Shown: positions 15,869 through 24,829 of the stretch, in pieces
How positions within the stretch are numbered: the stretch's first letter is position 1
How the letters are laid out: each line of letters opens with the position of its first letter
Assembly: GCF_042654065.1 (NCBI RefSeq)
Contig: NZ_JBHSFP010000014.1
Coordinates: 1 to 64,000, forward strand
Length of the DNA: 64,000 bases
Origin: Sphaerisporangium dianthi
GTDB lineage: Bacteria; Actinomycetota; Actinomycetes; Streptosporangiales; Streptosporangiaceae
Reading direction: 5' to 3'
Translations under genes and position numbers: made by a program
Notes under the pieces: generated by a model
What the model was told of the DNA's origin: nothing
The model's input: only the letters and a program-made list of their open reading frames with translations
Database searches by the model: none

Positions 15869-16837
15869 ATGGCACTTGCGTATATCGTGGACGGAGGTTT
15901 GAACGACCAGCCGGGCACCGGCGCCGACCTCTACGAGCGCTTTCCGGCCGTGCGCGACCTCTATGCGCGGGTGCACGAGTGGACGGGCCTCTCCGTCGGC
16001 AGGCTGCTCGCCTGGGAGCTGCCCGCGCAGCAGGAGTTCCGCCAGGTCGGCGCGATCCGGCAGGCAGCCGTGGTCCTCGGCCTGTGCGACGTGCTGGCCG
16101 AGCACGGCGTGCGCCCGGACGTGGTCGGCGGCCTCAGCCTCGGCGGCCGGATCAGCGCCTGCATCGCGGGATCCCTCAGCAGGCAGGGGTTGTTCGAGCT
16201 GCTGGCCCGGCTGCGGCACGCGCCGCCGCCCCCCGGTCCCGCGCAGGGCGTGGCCGCGCTGGTGGTGCCCGCCGAGGCGGACCTCGCGGACCTCCTGCGC
16301 GGCGAGGACCTGGTGAACGGCGGCCGGCTGTACGTCGCCGCCGAGCTCGGCGTGGTCGGCGGCGGCCGTGACCGCATGCTCCTGCTGGCGGGCTACCGCG
16401 CCGCCCTGGACGAGCTGGCCGCCCGGCTGCCGAAGGGGACCGTCAGGATCCCCAAGGACGTGGTGGCGGCCTACCACTCGCCGCTGTCGCAGTATCTCGT
16501 CGACTTCCTCGACCCGGCCCTGACGGCGACGCCGTTCCGCGACCCGGCGATCCCGCTGTGCTCGTGCATGACCCCCCGGCCCCTCACCACGGCCGAGCAG
16601 GTGCGCGAGGAGTTCCGGCTCAATCCGGTCGCGCGGGTGAGCCTGCCGCAGGTCTTCGCCGGCCTCGAGGCCCACGAGGTCGAGCTCGCGCTGCTCCTCG
16701 GCCCCGCCCAGGTCGACCTGTTCCTCGAGTCGCCGAACGTCCAGGTCGTCCACGTGGAGTCCCCCGAACACCTGCCGGAGGCGCTGACGGCCATCCACGA
16801 CTTCGGCGTCCAGCTCTCCGCAGGAGGCGCACGATGA
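15869..16837 (+). CDS. Stand-alone FabD-like acyltransferase
   Basis: 322 aa; ATG with GAGGAG 5 bp upstream. The nucleophile elbow is GGLSLGG (Ser about residue 93) and a His lies in AAYHSPLSQ (about 211), as in malonyl-CoA:ACP transacylases, but overall it is divergent and shorter than PKS AT domains. It should move an acyl group between CoA and ACP, or between two ACPs. It overlaps the next gene by the ATGA signal at 16834-16837, so the two are translationally coupled; the partner is an acid-activating enzyme. This suggests activation and loading of a special acyl unit. The exact substrate cannot be read from the sequence. Confidence 0.8.
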   Translation: MALAYIVDGGLNDQPGTGADLYERFPAVRDLYARVHEWTGLSVGRLLAWELPAQQEFRQVGAIRQAAVVLGLCDVLAEHGVRPDVVGGLSLGGRISACIAGSLSRQGLFELLARLRHAPPPPGPAQGVAALVVPAEADLADLLRGEDLVNGGRLYVAAELGVVGGGRDRMLLLAGYRAALDELAARLPKGTVRIPKDVVAAYHSPLSQYLVDFLDPALTATPFRDPAIPLCSCMTPRPLTTAEQVREEFRLNPVARVSLPQVFAGLEAHEVELALLLGPAQVDLFLESPNVQVVHVESPEHLPEALTAIHDFGVQLSAGGAR

Positions 16838-18060
16838 TCGACCCGTCCCCGCTCCCGACCGCGCCGCCGACGCCGGACGCCCCGGACTACCTGGACGACC
16901 TGAGCGCCCCGGACGACCTGGGCGGCCCAGGCGTTCCGGAAGGCCCGGACGCTCCGGGCGGCCGCCGGTTCGCGGCCGGACAGGCCCGGATGGACGAGAT
17001 GACCGCCCGCTGGCTGCAGACCGACCTGGACGCCTGGACGCGGCACGTGGTGCGCCGGCACTTCGACCCCGGCACCGGGACGCCGTTCTGGCTGAAGCGG
17101 GCCGCCGGCCTGCCCTTCGACCCCCGCGACATCACCCGTTACGAGGAACTTCGGGCGTTCGGCCCGTTCCCGCTGCCGCTGCTGCGCGACCTCGACCCCG
17201 AGGACCTCGTGCCCATGGCCGTGCCGCGTCCGCTGGTCGGCCGGGTGTGGGAGTCGGGCGGCACCACCGGCGACCCGTGCCGGGTCTTCTACACGCCACG
17301 GATGATCACGCACCGGGGGGTGTGGCGGCGCTGGTCGTTCGTCACCGAGGGCTTCCTGCCGGGCCGGTCCTGGATCCAGGCGACCCCCACGGGGCCGCAC
17401 CTCATCGGCAACGGCTGGTGGGAGCTGTCGGAGCTGTACGGCTCGCGCGTCCACGGCATCGACCTGGACCCGCGCTGGATCAAACGGCTGCTGCGCGAGG
17501 GCAGGCTCGAGGAGGCCGAGCGTTACACCGGCCACGTGGTGGACCAGATCGCCACCGTCCTGCGCACCCAGCGCGTCGATCACCTCAGCACCACTCCCGC
17601 GCTGTTCCAGGCGCTCGTCAGGCGCGAGCCCGAGCTGGTCGCGGCGCTGGGCGGCGTCCGGCTGAGCGGCACGCAGATCACCGCGGCCATGTGGCGGTCC
17701 TTCCGCGCCGCGCTCGCCGGCGGCACGGGCGAGGGGATCGTCGGGCTGAGCTACGGCAACACCTTCGGCAACGCGGCGAGCCTGCCCGCCGAGCGCGACG
17801 GCGCGGTGCTGCCGTACGTGCCGAACTACCCGCACGTCACCATGTCGGTGGTGGACAAGCAGGACTGGCGGCGCACGCCCGCGTACGGCGGCCTCGGCCA
17901 GGTGATGCTGACCGTGCTGCACGAGGACCTGTTCCTGCCGAACGTCCTGGAGCGCGACCAGGCGCTGCGCTACGACACGGGCGGGCGCTGGCCGGTCGAC
18001 GGGGTGGCCAACGTCCGCCCGCTCCAGGTCAGCAGGCAGGCGCCCGAGGGCATCTACTGA
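16834..18060 (+). CDS. PaaK-like adenylate-forming acid ligase
   Basis: 408 aa; ATG inside the upstream stop (ATGA), with AGGAGG 7 bp upstream. The AMP-binding P-loop is ESGGTTGDPCRV (about residue 138), and a YGNTFGN block occupies the place of the usual YGxTE motif. The fold and length resemble phenylacetate-CoA ligase PaaK and related aryl/acyl-AMP ligases, with a short C-terminal part. The role is probably activation of a carboxylic acid as acyl-AMP for transfer to CoA or a carrier protein, working with the coupled acyltransferase. Residues 8-48 are a low-complexity Pro/Asp/Ala leader. Its end overlaps the end of the convergent antiporter gene by 7 bp. Confidence 0.82.
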   Translation: MIDPSPLPTAPPTPDAPDYLDDLSAPDDLGGPGVPEGPDAPGGRRFAAGQARMDEMTARWLQTDLDAWTRHVVRRHFDPGTGTPFWLKRAAGLPFDPRDITRYEELRAFGPFPLPLLRDLDPEDLVPMAVPRPLVGRVWESGGTTGDPCRVFYTPRMITHRGVWRRWSFVTEGFLPGRSWIQATPTGPHLIGNGWWELSELYGSRVHGIDLDPRWIKRLLREGRLEEAERYTGHVVDQIATVLRTQRVDHLSTTPALFQALVRREPELVAALGGVRLSGTQITAAMWRSFRAALAGGTGEGIVGLSYGNTFGNAASLPAERDGAVLPYVPNYPHVTMSVVDKQDWRRTPAYGGLGQVMLTVLHEDLFLPNVLERDQALRYDTGGRWPVDGVANVRPLQVSRQAPEGIY

Positions 18061-19793
18061 TCGGCCGCCGCCCAGCCCGCGTACCGGCGCCGCCCGTAGA
18101 CCAGCGGGACGGCGCCGGGCCGCGGCACCGTGATCTGGGCGACCCTGCCGACGACGATGGTGTGGTCGCCCATCCTGATGAGCCGGTGCACGAGGCACTC
18201 GGCGACGGCGTGCGCGTGGTCCACCAGGGCGGGCGACGACCACAGCTCGGCCGGACGCCATTCGATCTCGGCGAACCGGCCTCCCCGGGAGAAGGCCTCG
18301 GCCGCCTGTGAGCCCTCGTGGTGCAGCAGGTTCACCGCGAAGGCGCCGCCGGCGCGGATCGCCGCCAGGGTGCCGCTGCGGTTGTGCACGCAGACGAGCA
18401 GCAGCGGCGGGTCCAGCGACAGGCTGCACAGCGACGAGCACGTGAGGCCGTGCGGGACGCCCTTGCCGTCCAGCGTCGTGACGACGGCCACGCCGGTCGG
18501 GAACATGCTCATCATGTCCTTCAGCGCCTGGACGTCCAGTCCGGCCGGCCGCGGCGCCACCGGCGCGGGCACCACGCGTGCCGTCCGGTGCGTGAGCCGG
18601 CCGAGCAGCGGCCCGGTCATGGCGGTGGTGACCAGTGCCATGAGGACGAACAGCGAGTACATCCCCTTGCCGAGCAGGCCCGCCTGCAGGCCGACGGTGA
18701 GCACCACGATCTCGGTCAGGCCGCGCGTGTTGAGCAGGACCCCGACGATGAGCGCGTCGTCGCCGCGCAGCCCGGCCAGGCGCGACCCCAGATAGCCGCC
18801 GCCGATCTTCCCCGCGACGGCCGCCAGCAGGATCGGCGCCAGCCAGAGCAGGGCGCCGGGCGGCAGCGCCGACAGGTCGACCGAGGCTCCGGAGACGACG
18901 AAGAAGATCGGGATCAGCGCGTTGCCGACGGTGCGCATCGGCGCGAGGATGCGCGGGTCGCAGCTCCCGTCGTCGCGTTTCGGCAGGATCGCCCCCGCGC
19001 ACAGCGCGCCGAACACCACGTGCAGGCCGAGCGCGAGGCTGCCGGCCGCGCCCACCAGCACGAGCGCGGCGGCCGGCCCGGTGTCGAAGTCGCGCAGGAA
19101 GCGCCCGAAGCGCCCGCGCAGCACCCTGCGCGCGGCCACCAGGGCGACCAGCAGAGCGGCGCCGGCGACCACGGCGGACACCCAGGAGGACGGGCCGGGC
19201 TGGGCGAAGGCGGAGGCGACGCCGAGCAGCACCCAGGCGGGCAGGTCGGTCACCGTCGCCCCGGCGATCCCGATCATGGCGGGGACGCTCTCGGTGATGC
19301 GCAGGTCGGCCACGACGCGGGCCAGCACCGGGATCGCGGTGGTGGCCAGGGCGACCCCGACGAACAGGACGAACGCGGCCGGGTGCGCGCTCGCCGTCTC
19401 GGTGACCGGGCTCCAGGCCAGCAGCGCGGCGCCGGCCCCGAACCCCAGGATCAGGGGGAGCCCGAACGAGCCCGCCGCCACCTTGGCGATGAGTCCGGCC
19501 CTGCCCACCAGCGGGCTCGGGTCCAGGCCGTAGGCGAGCGCGCCGAGGTAGAGCGCGAGACCGACCGAGGCCAGCACGGACAGGTACGGCATGACGTCGG
19601 CGGGCAGCAGCCAGGCGCGCAGGCCCGGCGCGAACCGGCCGAGTGCCACCGGGCCGAGCAGGATCCCCGCGGCGATCTCGCCGAGCACCGGCGGCTGGCC
19701 CAGGCGGGCGGCGGCCCTGGCGAGGACCGCCGCCGCGACCCAGATGGCCACGAGCGCGACGCACAGGTGCTCGACGATCTGGTCGGCTGACAT
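18054..19793 (-). CDS. Fusion of a CPA2-type cation/proton antiporter and a flavin reductase
   Basis: 579 aa. Residues 1-about 385 are a polytopic membrane protein of the Kef/NhaP-like Na+(K+)/H+ exchanger family: about 12 hydrophobic helices, with PPVLGEIAAGILLGP, ATTAIPVLARV and NTRGLTEIVVL signatures. Residues about 415-579 are an FMN-binding flavin reductase domain (MFPTGVAVVTT, GLTCSSLCSLSLDPPLLLVC, FAVNLLHHEG), the family that supplies FADH2 to two-component monooxygenases and halogenases. The reductase would lie on the cytoplasmic side. The flavin-dependent halogenase gene ends 13 bp upstream in the same operon and is the obvious client. No stop or frameshift separates the halves. Confidence 0.9.
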   Translation of the reverse strand: MSADQIVEHLCVALVAIWVAAAVLARAAARLGQPPVLGEIAAGILLGPVALGRFAPGLRAWLLPADVMPYLSVLASVGLALYLGALAYGLDPSPLVGRAGLIAKVAAGSFGLPLILGFGAGAALLAWSPVTETASAHPAAFVLFVGVALATTAIPVLARVVADLRITESVPAMIGIAGATVTDLPAWVLLGVASAFAQPGPSSWVSAVVAGAALLVALVAARRVLRGRFGRFLRDFDTGPAAALVLVGAAGSLALGLHVVFGALCAGAILPKRDDGSCDPRILAPMRTVGNALIPIFFVVSGASVDLSALPPGALLWLAPILLAAVAGKIGGGYLGSRLAGLRGDDALIVGVLLNTRGLTEIVVLTVGLQAGLLGKGMYSLFVLMALVTTAMTGPLLGRLTHRTARVVPAPVAPRPAGLDVQALKDMMSMFPTGVAVVTTLDGKGVPHGLTCSSLCSLSLDPPLLLVCVHNRSGTLAAIRAGGAFAVNLLHHEGSQAAEAFSRGGRFAEIEWRPAELWSSPALVDHAHAVAECLVHRLIRMGDHTIVVGRVAQITVPRPGAVPLVYGRRRYAGWAAADQ

Positions 19794-19806
19794 GGCTCAC
19801 CCGCCT

Positions 19807-21345
19807 TCAGTGCCTGGCCGTGAAGTACTCGTACTGGCTGGGCAGCTCGGCGGCCAGCCACTCGGCCCGCCGCCGCAGTTCGGCGAACTCCCGCCGCGCG
19901 CCCGCGGGTTCCAGCAGGTCCAGGACGGGCCGGGGGGCCGGAGTGAGGCCGCCGAGGCCGAGCAGCATGGACGTCCACGAGTAGGGCTCGAAGCCGTGGT
20001 AGTGCGGCCAGATGTTCTCGGTGTCGGGGAGCCGGCGCTCGAAGGACGCCAGCCGCTCGGCGAAGCCGTCGGGCAGGTCGCGGGTCTTGGCGGCCTTCCA
20101 GTACGGGGTGTCGGCCCGCGCGGCGCCGTAGTAGTGGAAGAACAGGAACTCCCGCACCCCGTCCATGCAGCGCGCGATCAGCCGGTTGTAGTCGCGCCGC
20201 AGACCGTCGTCGTGGCCGCCGGCCGGGAAGTGCTTGACGAGCTGCTCGATGCCGTGCTGGATGAAGAAGATCCCGGTGGACTCCAGCGGCTCGACGAAGC
20301 CGCTGGACAGGCCGATGGCGACGCAGTTGCCGACCCAGGAGTTCCGGTTTCTGCCGATGCGCATGCGGATGTGGTTGGCCTCAAGGTCGCGGGCCGCCGG
20401 GCCGGCGAAGTCGCGCAGCGTGCGCTCGGCCTCCTCGGGCGAGGCGTGGTCGCTCGCGTAGACGTATCCCATCCCGAGCCTGCCGTACAGGGGGATGGTC
20501 CAGATCCAGCCGGCGTCCATCGCGGTGGCGGTCGTGTACGGCCTGATGCCCTCGCGTTCGACGTCGCTGGGCACGCGCAGCGCGACCGCGCGGTCGTTGG
20601 GCAGCTCCCGGGCGTAGGAGACGAACGGCTCGCCGAGCGCCTGGTTGATCAGCATGCCCCTGAAGCCGGTGCAGTCGATGAACAGGTCGCCGTGGAGGTC
20701 CCCGTGCTCGCGGGTGACGACGTGGCTGATCCAGCCGCGCTCGTCGAGGCGGGTCGCGAGCACGTCGTCCACCACGCGGGTGACGCCGCGCCCGGTGCCG
20801 AGCCGCATGAGGTGGCCGGCCAGCAGGGCGGCGTCGAAGTGGTAGGCGTAGGGGAACTGGGTGACCTGCTCGCTCAGCGTCGCGGGGCCCTCCTCTCCGT
20901 CGGGGACGGCGTCCTCGAAGAGCCTGCCGTCCAGGAAGCGCGGCGAGCGCTTGGCGTCGCAGAGGGCGGAGATCAGGAAGCACTCCTGGTCGAAGCGCTC
21001 GCCGCCGCCGTACCGCTGCCACCATTCGGCGAGGGTGAAGCCGTCGGCGACGCGCAGCCGCTCGAACGGGTGGTAGAAGTGGTGGCCGGGCTCGCGCCAG
21101 TTCTCGAAGCGGATGGCGAGCTTGTAGGTGGCGTTGCAGGCGGGCATCCAGTCCTGCTCCGCGAGGCCCACCGTCTGGAAGAAGCCGCGGATCGTGCTGA
21201 AGGTGGCCTCGCCCACGCCGACGGTGGGCACGCGGTCCGACTCGACCAGCGTGATGGAGACCTTGTCCCGGAGGGTGGCCTGGAGGTAGGTGGCGGTCAT
21301 CCATCCCGCGGTGCCGCCGCCGACGATGACAACTCTTCGCACCAT
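19807..21345 (-). CDS. Flavin-dependent (tryptophan-type) halogenase
   Basis: 512 aa. It has the FAD fold GGGTAGW at residues 9-15, the catalytic Lys in ATYKLAI (about 75), the halogenase WxWxIP signature as WIWTIP (about 279) and VEPLESTGIF (about 345). All landmarks needed for hypohalous acid formation and Lys-mediated chlorination are intact. I chose ATG 21345, which has AAGGGG 6 bp upstream. An in-frame ATG at 21378 overlaps the upstream stop (ATGA) and would add 11 residues. Substrate unknown: similar enzymes chlorinate tryptophan, pyrrole, phenolic or polyketide groups. It needs FADH2, probably from the fused reductase just downstream. Confidence 0.95.
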   Translation of the reverse strand: MVRRVVIVGGGTAGWMTATYLQATLRDKVSITLVESDRVPTVGVGEATFSTIRGFFQTVGLAEQDWMPACNATYKLAIRFENWREPGHHFYHPFERLRVADGFTLAEWWQRYGGGERFDQECFLISALCDAKRSPRFLDGRLFEDAVPDGEEGPATLSEQVTQFPYAYHFDAALLAGHLMRLGTGRGVTRVVDDVLATRLDERGWISHVVTREHGDLHGDLFIDCTGFRGMLINQALGEPFVSYARELPNDRAVALRVPSDVEREGIRPYTTATAMDAGWIWTIPLYGRLGMGYVYASDHASPEEAERTLRDFAGPAARDLEANHIRMRIGRNRNSWVGNCVAIGLSSGFVEPLESTGIFFIQHGIEQLVKHFPAGGHDDGLRRDYNRLIARCMDGVREFLFFHYYGAARADTPYWKAAKTRDLPDGFAERLASFERRLPDTENIWPHYHGFEPYSWTSMLLGLGGLTPAPRPVLDLLEPAGARREFAELRRRAEWLAAELPSQYEYFTARH

Positions 21346-21374
21346 GTTCGACCCCTTCGTAGTGGATGCGCCGC

Positions 21375-22124
21375 TCATGTGGTCGCGCCGACCGTGGCGG
21401 GGATGTACTTGTCCAGGACCGTCCGGTAGTCGCGGTCGCCCATGGTGCCCGGGGCCAGGCGGTGGATCTTCTCGACCGAGATCGGCGCGGCCGAGTGGCT
21501 CCCGCTGATCTCCACGAGCTCCTTGGCGGCCACGCGCCCGAGCCGTCGTTCTATGTGCTCGACGATGAGCTCCACGGGGGTGGCCTGGCCGGAGGCCACG
21601 TTGACCACCTCGTTGGACACGCCGGCGGACAGCAGTCCGTCCAGGACGGCGACGACGTCCACGACGTCGACCAGATCCCTGCGGGCGCCCCGGTAGAGGC
21701 GCACGGTGCCGGACATGACCTGCCTGACCAGCGCGGGCAGCAACTGGTGCGGGGGCTGGTCGGCGCCGACGACGTGGGACAGGCGCAGCACCAGGTAGTC
21801 GGCGCCGGAGGCGGCGAGCACGGCCTCCAGGGCGAGCTTGTGCCGCCCGTAGGGCGAGTACGGGTAGACGGGGCCGTCCTCGCGCCCGTGCCCGACGGGC
21901 GCACCGTACATCGCGGCCGCGGCGGTGGAGAAGAACACCACCTTGCGCCGCGCGCTGCGGCACCTCTGGACGATCTCGTACAGCTGCGTGGCCTCGCGCA
22001 GGAACTCGGCGTCGGAGACGGCGGCCGTGGAGGAGACGCCGCTGGCGACGGCGACGACGTCCGGATGCCTGCCGGCGACCGGGCGCAGGTTGCGGGCGAG
22101 GAACCCGTGTCCGACGATCTCCAT
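21375..22124 (-). CDS. NDP-hexose 4-ketoreductase (short extended-SDR)
   Basis: 249 aa, a short NAD-dependent epimerase/dehydratase family protein. It has a degenerate N-terminal GxGFLA nucleotide motif, catalytic Thr/Ser in FFSTAAAAMYG and YxxxK as YGRHK. Placed between the 2,3-dehydratase and the halogenase, it is the best candidate to reduce the C4 keto group and finish the dTDP-2,6-dideoxyhexose. The product stereochemistry cannot be told from the sequence. It ends in ATGA, overlapping a possible halogenase start. Confidence 0.8.
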   Translation of the reverse strand: MEIVGHGFLARNLRPVAGRHPDVVAVASGVSSTAAVSDAEFLREATQLYEIVQRCRSARRKVVFFSTAAAAMYGAPVGHGREDGPVYPYSPYGRHKLALEAVLAASGADYLVLRLSHVVGADQPPHQLLPALVRQVMSGTVRLYRGARRDLVDVVDVVAVLDGLLSAGVSNEVVNVASGQATPVELIVEHIERRLGRVAAKELVEISGSHSAAPISVEKIHRLAPGTMGDRDYRTVLDKYIPATVGATT

Positions 22125-22133
22125 CGGTTTCTC

Positions 22134-23531
22134 CTATCGCCGGGACGTGAGCGCGGCGAGCGCCACAAGGAGAGTGCGCGCCTGCACGTTGAGGTAGTTG
22201 TTGTGCGTGAGCAGGCCGCCGAGCTGGTCCGCGGTCATCCACCGGTAGCCGGGGGGGACCTCCATCGGGAAGTCCTCGCCGGCCTCGATCAGGGAGTAGC
22301 GGCTCTGCGCCTGGTAGAACCGGCCGCCCTCCTCCGACAGGACCGCCGAGTAGCGCACCTGCGCCTCGCCGGCGCCCTCCACGTAGTCCAGGAACAGCGG
22401 GCGGGTCGCCGGGTCGGGGTAGTTGCCGGGCACGCACTGCACGGTCGGGCCGAGCTCGACCACGTCCAGGTACCCGGCCTCCACGCGGGCGTGGACCAGC
22501 AGGTGCAGCACACCGCGGATCCGCTTGAGCAGGAACGCGACCACGCCGTGGCCGTGCGGGGCGATCAGCGGCTGGGTCCAGTGGCTCACCTCCCTGCTGG
22601 TGGCCTCGACCTCGACGCCGACGACGCTGAAGTACCTGCCGTCCTGGTGGGAGATCTCGGTCGCGGAGCTGCGCCATCCGGCGACCTCGCGCAGCGGCAC
22701 GGTCCTGGTGGTGACGTCGTGCAGCGCCTTGGTCTCGGTGAACCAGCTGAGGATCTCGCCGGGCTCGTGCAGCGCCGTGCCGCGCTGGTAGGAGCGCGCC
22801 AGCGCGGCCTGGAAGCCGTCCGCGGCGGGCCCGGGCGGGGACGTCTCCCCCACCAGGCACGACAGCACGGAGCGGGCGTCCATGTTGACGAGGTTGTCGG
22901 CGGCCAGCAGCGCGCGGGTGTCGTCCAGGGACAGCCAGCAGAAGTCGTCGCCGACGGGGACGTCCTCGTCCACCTCGATGACCATGTTGCGGTTGCGCTT
23001 GCGCAGGAACCAGGCCCCGTGCTCGGACTGCAGGACGTCCACCAGGACGCGGCCGCGGCGGGGCTGGGCGAAGTACTCCAGGTAGCGGATGCCGGTGCCC
23101 CGGTGCACCCGGGTGTAGTTGCTGCGCGTGGCCTGCACGGTCGGCGAGAGCTGCAGCGTGTTGACGTTGCCCGGCTCCATCTTCGCCTGCATCAGGCAGT
23201 GCAGCGCCCCGCCGACCCTGCGGACGATGATGCCGAGCAGCCCGATCTCGGGCTGGTTGATGATCGGCTGGTCCCAGGTGGGGAAGGCGCCGTAGTCGGA
23301 GCGGACGCGCAGCCCCTCGATGCGGAAGAAGCGCCCGCTGTCGTGGACGATGTTCCCCGTGCCCGCCTCGAATCCCCAGCGCCGCAGCTTCGAGAGGGGA
23401 ATGCGCGAGACGCGGAAGTCGTGGGCCGCGCCCCGTTCTTCGAACCATTCCAGGAACGGCGTCCCCGAGAATGCGATCGTCATGGATTTGTGAATTCCGG
23501 TGGCATCGGCCGTGACCGGCGTGTCAAACAT
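22134..23531 (-). CDS. NDP-hexose 2,3-dehydratase
   Basis: 465 aa with the internal duplication typical of the TylX3/EvaA/SpnO family. Each half repeats a block like LSPTVQATRSNY or LGPTVQCVPGNY plus a FLARR-like strand. It removes the C2 hydroxyl from dTDP-4-keto-6-deoxyglucose to give the unstable 3,4-diketo-2,6-dideoxy sugar, which needs an immediate 3-ketoreductase (present at 32191-33192). Start uncertain: ATG 23531 with a weak GGGG element, or the in-frame ATG at the MTIAFSG residues 16 codons on. The stop lies 9 bp from the 4-ketoreductase start. Confidence 0.93.
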   Translation of the reverse strand: MFDTPVTADATGIHKSMTIAFSGTPFLEWFEERGAAHDFRVSRIPLSKLRRWGFEAGTGNIVHDSGRFFRIEGLRVRSDYGAFPTWDQPIINQPEIGLLGIIVRRVGGALHCLMQAKMEPGNVNTLQLSPTVQATRSNYTRVHRGTGIRYLEYFAQPRRGRVLVDVLQSEHGAWFLRKRNRNMVIEVDEDVPVGDDFCWLSLDDTRALLAADNLVNMDARSVLSCLVGETSPPGPAADGFQAALARSYQRGTALHEPGEILSWFTETKALHDVTTRTVPLREVAGWRSSATEISHQDGRYFSVVGVEVEATSREVSHWTQPLIAPHGHGVVAFLLKRIRGVLHLLVHARVEAGYLDVVELGPTVQCVPGNYPDPATRPLFLDYVEGAGEAQVRYSAVLSEEGGRFYQAQSRYSLIEAGEDFPMEVPPGYRWMTADQLGGLLTHNNYLNVQARTLLVALAALTSRR

Positions 23532-23575
23532 GACCCCATGGTGGAAAGGTCACATGGGATTCCACTTGAATACCA

Positions 23576-24814
23576 CTAGTGCGACAGCCGCCAGAGCCAC
23601 TGGAATATCCGGCCCAGCGGCCCGCCGCCGGAGGAGGACGCCGCCTTCCGCGAGGCGCGCACCGCGGCGAAGCCGTATTCGGTCATCCGCCGCTCGTACG
23701 CGCCGACGGCCTCCACCAGGGACCCGCCCGTCGCGACGGCGGCCGACAGCGTGCGGCACAGCAGCGCCGCGTCCAGCAGCGCGCAGTTCGCCCCCGAGCC
23801 CTGGGCGGGGCTCATCGCGTGGATGGCGTCGCCCAGCACGGTGACGGCGGACGGCTCCCACGGGTCGACGGGGACGGAGGTCCTGATCGGGACGTAGAAG
23901 GTCTGGTCCACCTCGGCGGCCTCGACCAGCCGGACGAGGTCGGGGTGCCAGCCGGCGACGCGCTCGGTCACGAGCCGGTGCAGGTGGGCGCCGCCCGCGG
24001 ACGACAGTTCGGCGTCGGTGCCCGGCAGCCGGGCGGCGGGCACGGCGAGGGCCCACATCACGTAGTCGCCCGTCCAGCGCGGGTGAAGGCCGGGCCAGAG
24101 CCGCGCGGCCGCCTTTTCCGGGTCCTCCTTGAGCCGCACGAGCCCGAGCGCCATGCCGTCCCGCCCCGACCGCACGGACATGAAGCCCTCGGCGAGCCGG
24201 GGCGGCAGCAGCGCGGCGACCCGGTCGTCCAGCAAGGTCCTGCCGTAGACGCACCGGGTGCCGAGGTCCTCGACGCGCGCGTGCGGCAGGAGCTCGCGGC
24301 GCACCCGCGAGCCGATGCCGTCGGCGCCCACGAGCAGGTCGCCGACGGCGCTCGTGCCGTCGGCGAACCGGGCCCGCACCCGGTCGCCGTCCCGCTCGTA
24401 GCGGGTGAACTCGGCGCCGAAGCGCACCACGTCGTCCAGGCCCGCCATCAGGATCTGGCGCAGCGTCATGCGGTCGACCGAGGCGCTGAACCTCGCCGGG
24501 TCACCGTCCGCCGACACTCCGTCGAACTCGACGGCGTGCAGCTCGCGCAGCCGCTCGTCCACGATGGTGACCCGCTTGCTCGGCTGCCCGGAGGTGGCGG
24601 TGAACAGCTCGTACAGCGGGTCGGGCAGGCACTCGCGCAGCGCGCCCGCCCCTCGCGAGTCGAGGTGGATCCGGTACCCCTGCGGCCGGTGGTCCAGGGA
24701 CGGATCGCGCTCGAAGACGGTGACGCCGATGCCGGCGGCCCGCAGGCCGTGGGCCGCGCACAGGCCGCCGAGCCCGCCTCCGACGATCAAAACGTGTGGC
24801 GGGCTCTCCGGCAT
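23576..24814 (-). CDS. Group A FAD monooxygenase (salicylate hydroxylase-like)
   Basis: 412 aa. GxGxxG as VGGGLGGLCAAHGL at the N-terminus, a DG motif LVGADGIGSRVRR (about 160) and the GD motif VLGDAIHAMSPAQGSGAN (about 300). This is a single-component NAD(P)H-dependent hydroxylase of the PHBH fold, about the size of salicylate- and TetX-like enzymes. It probably hydroxylates an aromatic or enolic ring of the product or of a building block; TetX-like inactivation of the product is an alternative. Operon neighbours: a second, longer FAD enzyme 15 bp upstream and the 2,3-dehydratase 44 bp downstream. Confidence 0.87.
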   Translation of the reverse strand: MPESPPHVLIVGGGLGGLCAAHGLRAAGIGVTVFERDPSLDHRPQGYRIHLDSRGAGALRECLPDPLYELFTATSGQPSKRVTIVDERLRELHAVEFDGVSADGDPARFSASVDRMTLRQILMAGLDDVVRFGAEFTRYERDGDRVRARFADGTSAVGDLLVGADGIGSRVRRELLPHARVEDLGTRCVYGRTLLDDRVAALLPPRLAEGFMSVRSGRDGMALGLVRLKEDPEKAAARLWPGLHPRWTGDYVMWALAVPAARLPGTDAELSSAGGAHLHRLVTERVAGWHPDLVRLVEAAEVDQTFYVPIRTSVPVDPWEPSAVTVLGDAIHAMSPAQGSGANCALLDAALLCRTLSAAVATGGSLVEAVGAYERRMTEYGFAAVRASRKAASSSGGGPLGRIFQWLWRLSH

Positions 24815-24829
24815 CGGCGCGCACTCCTG

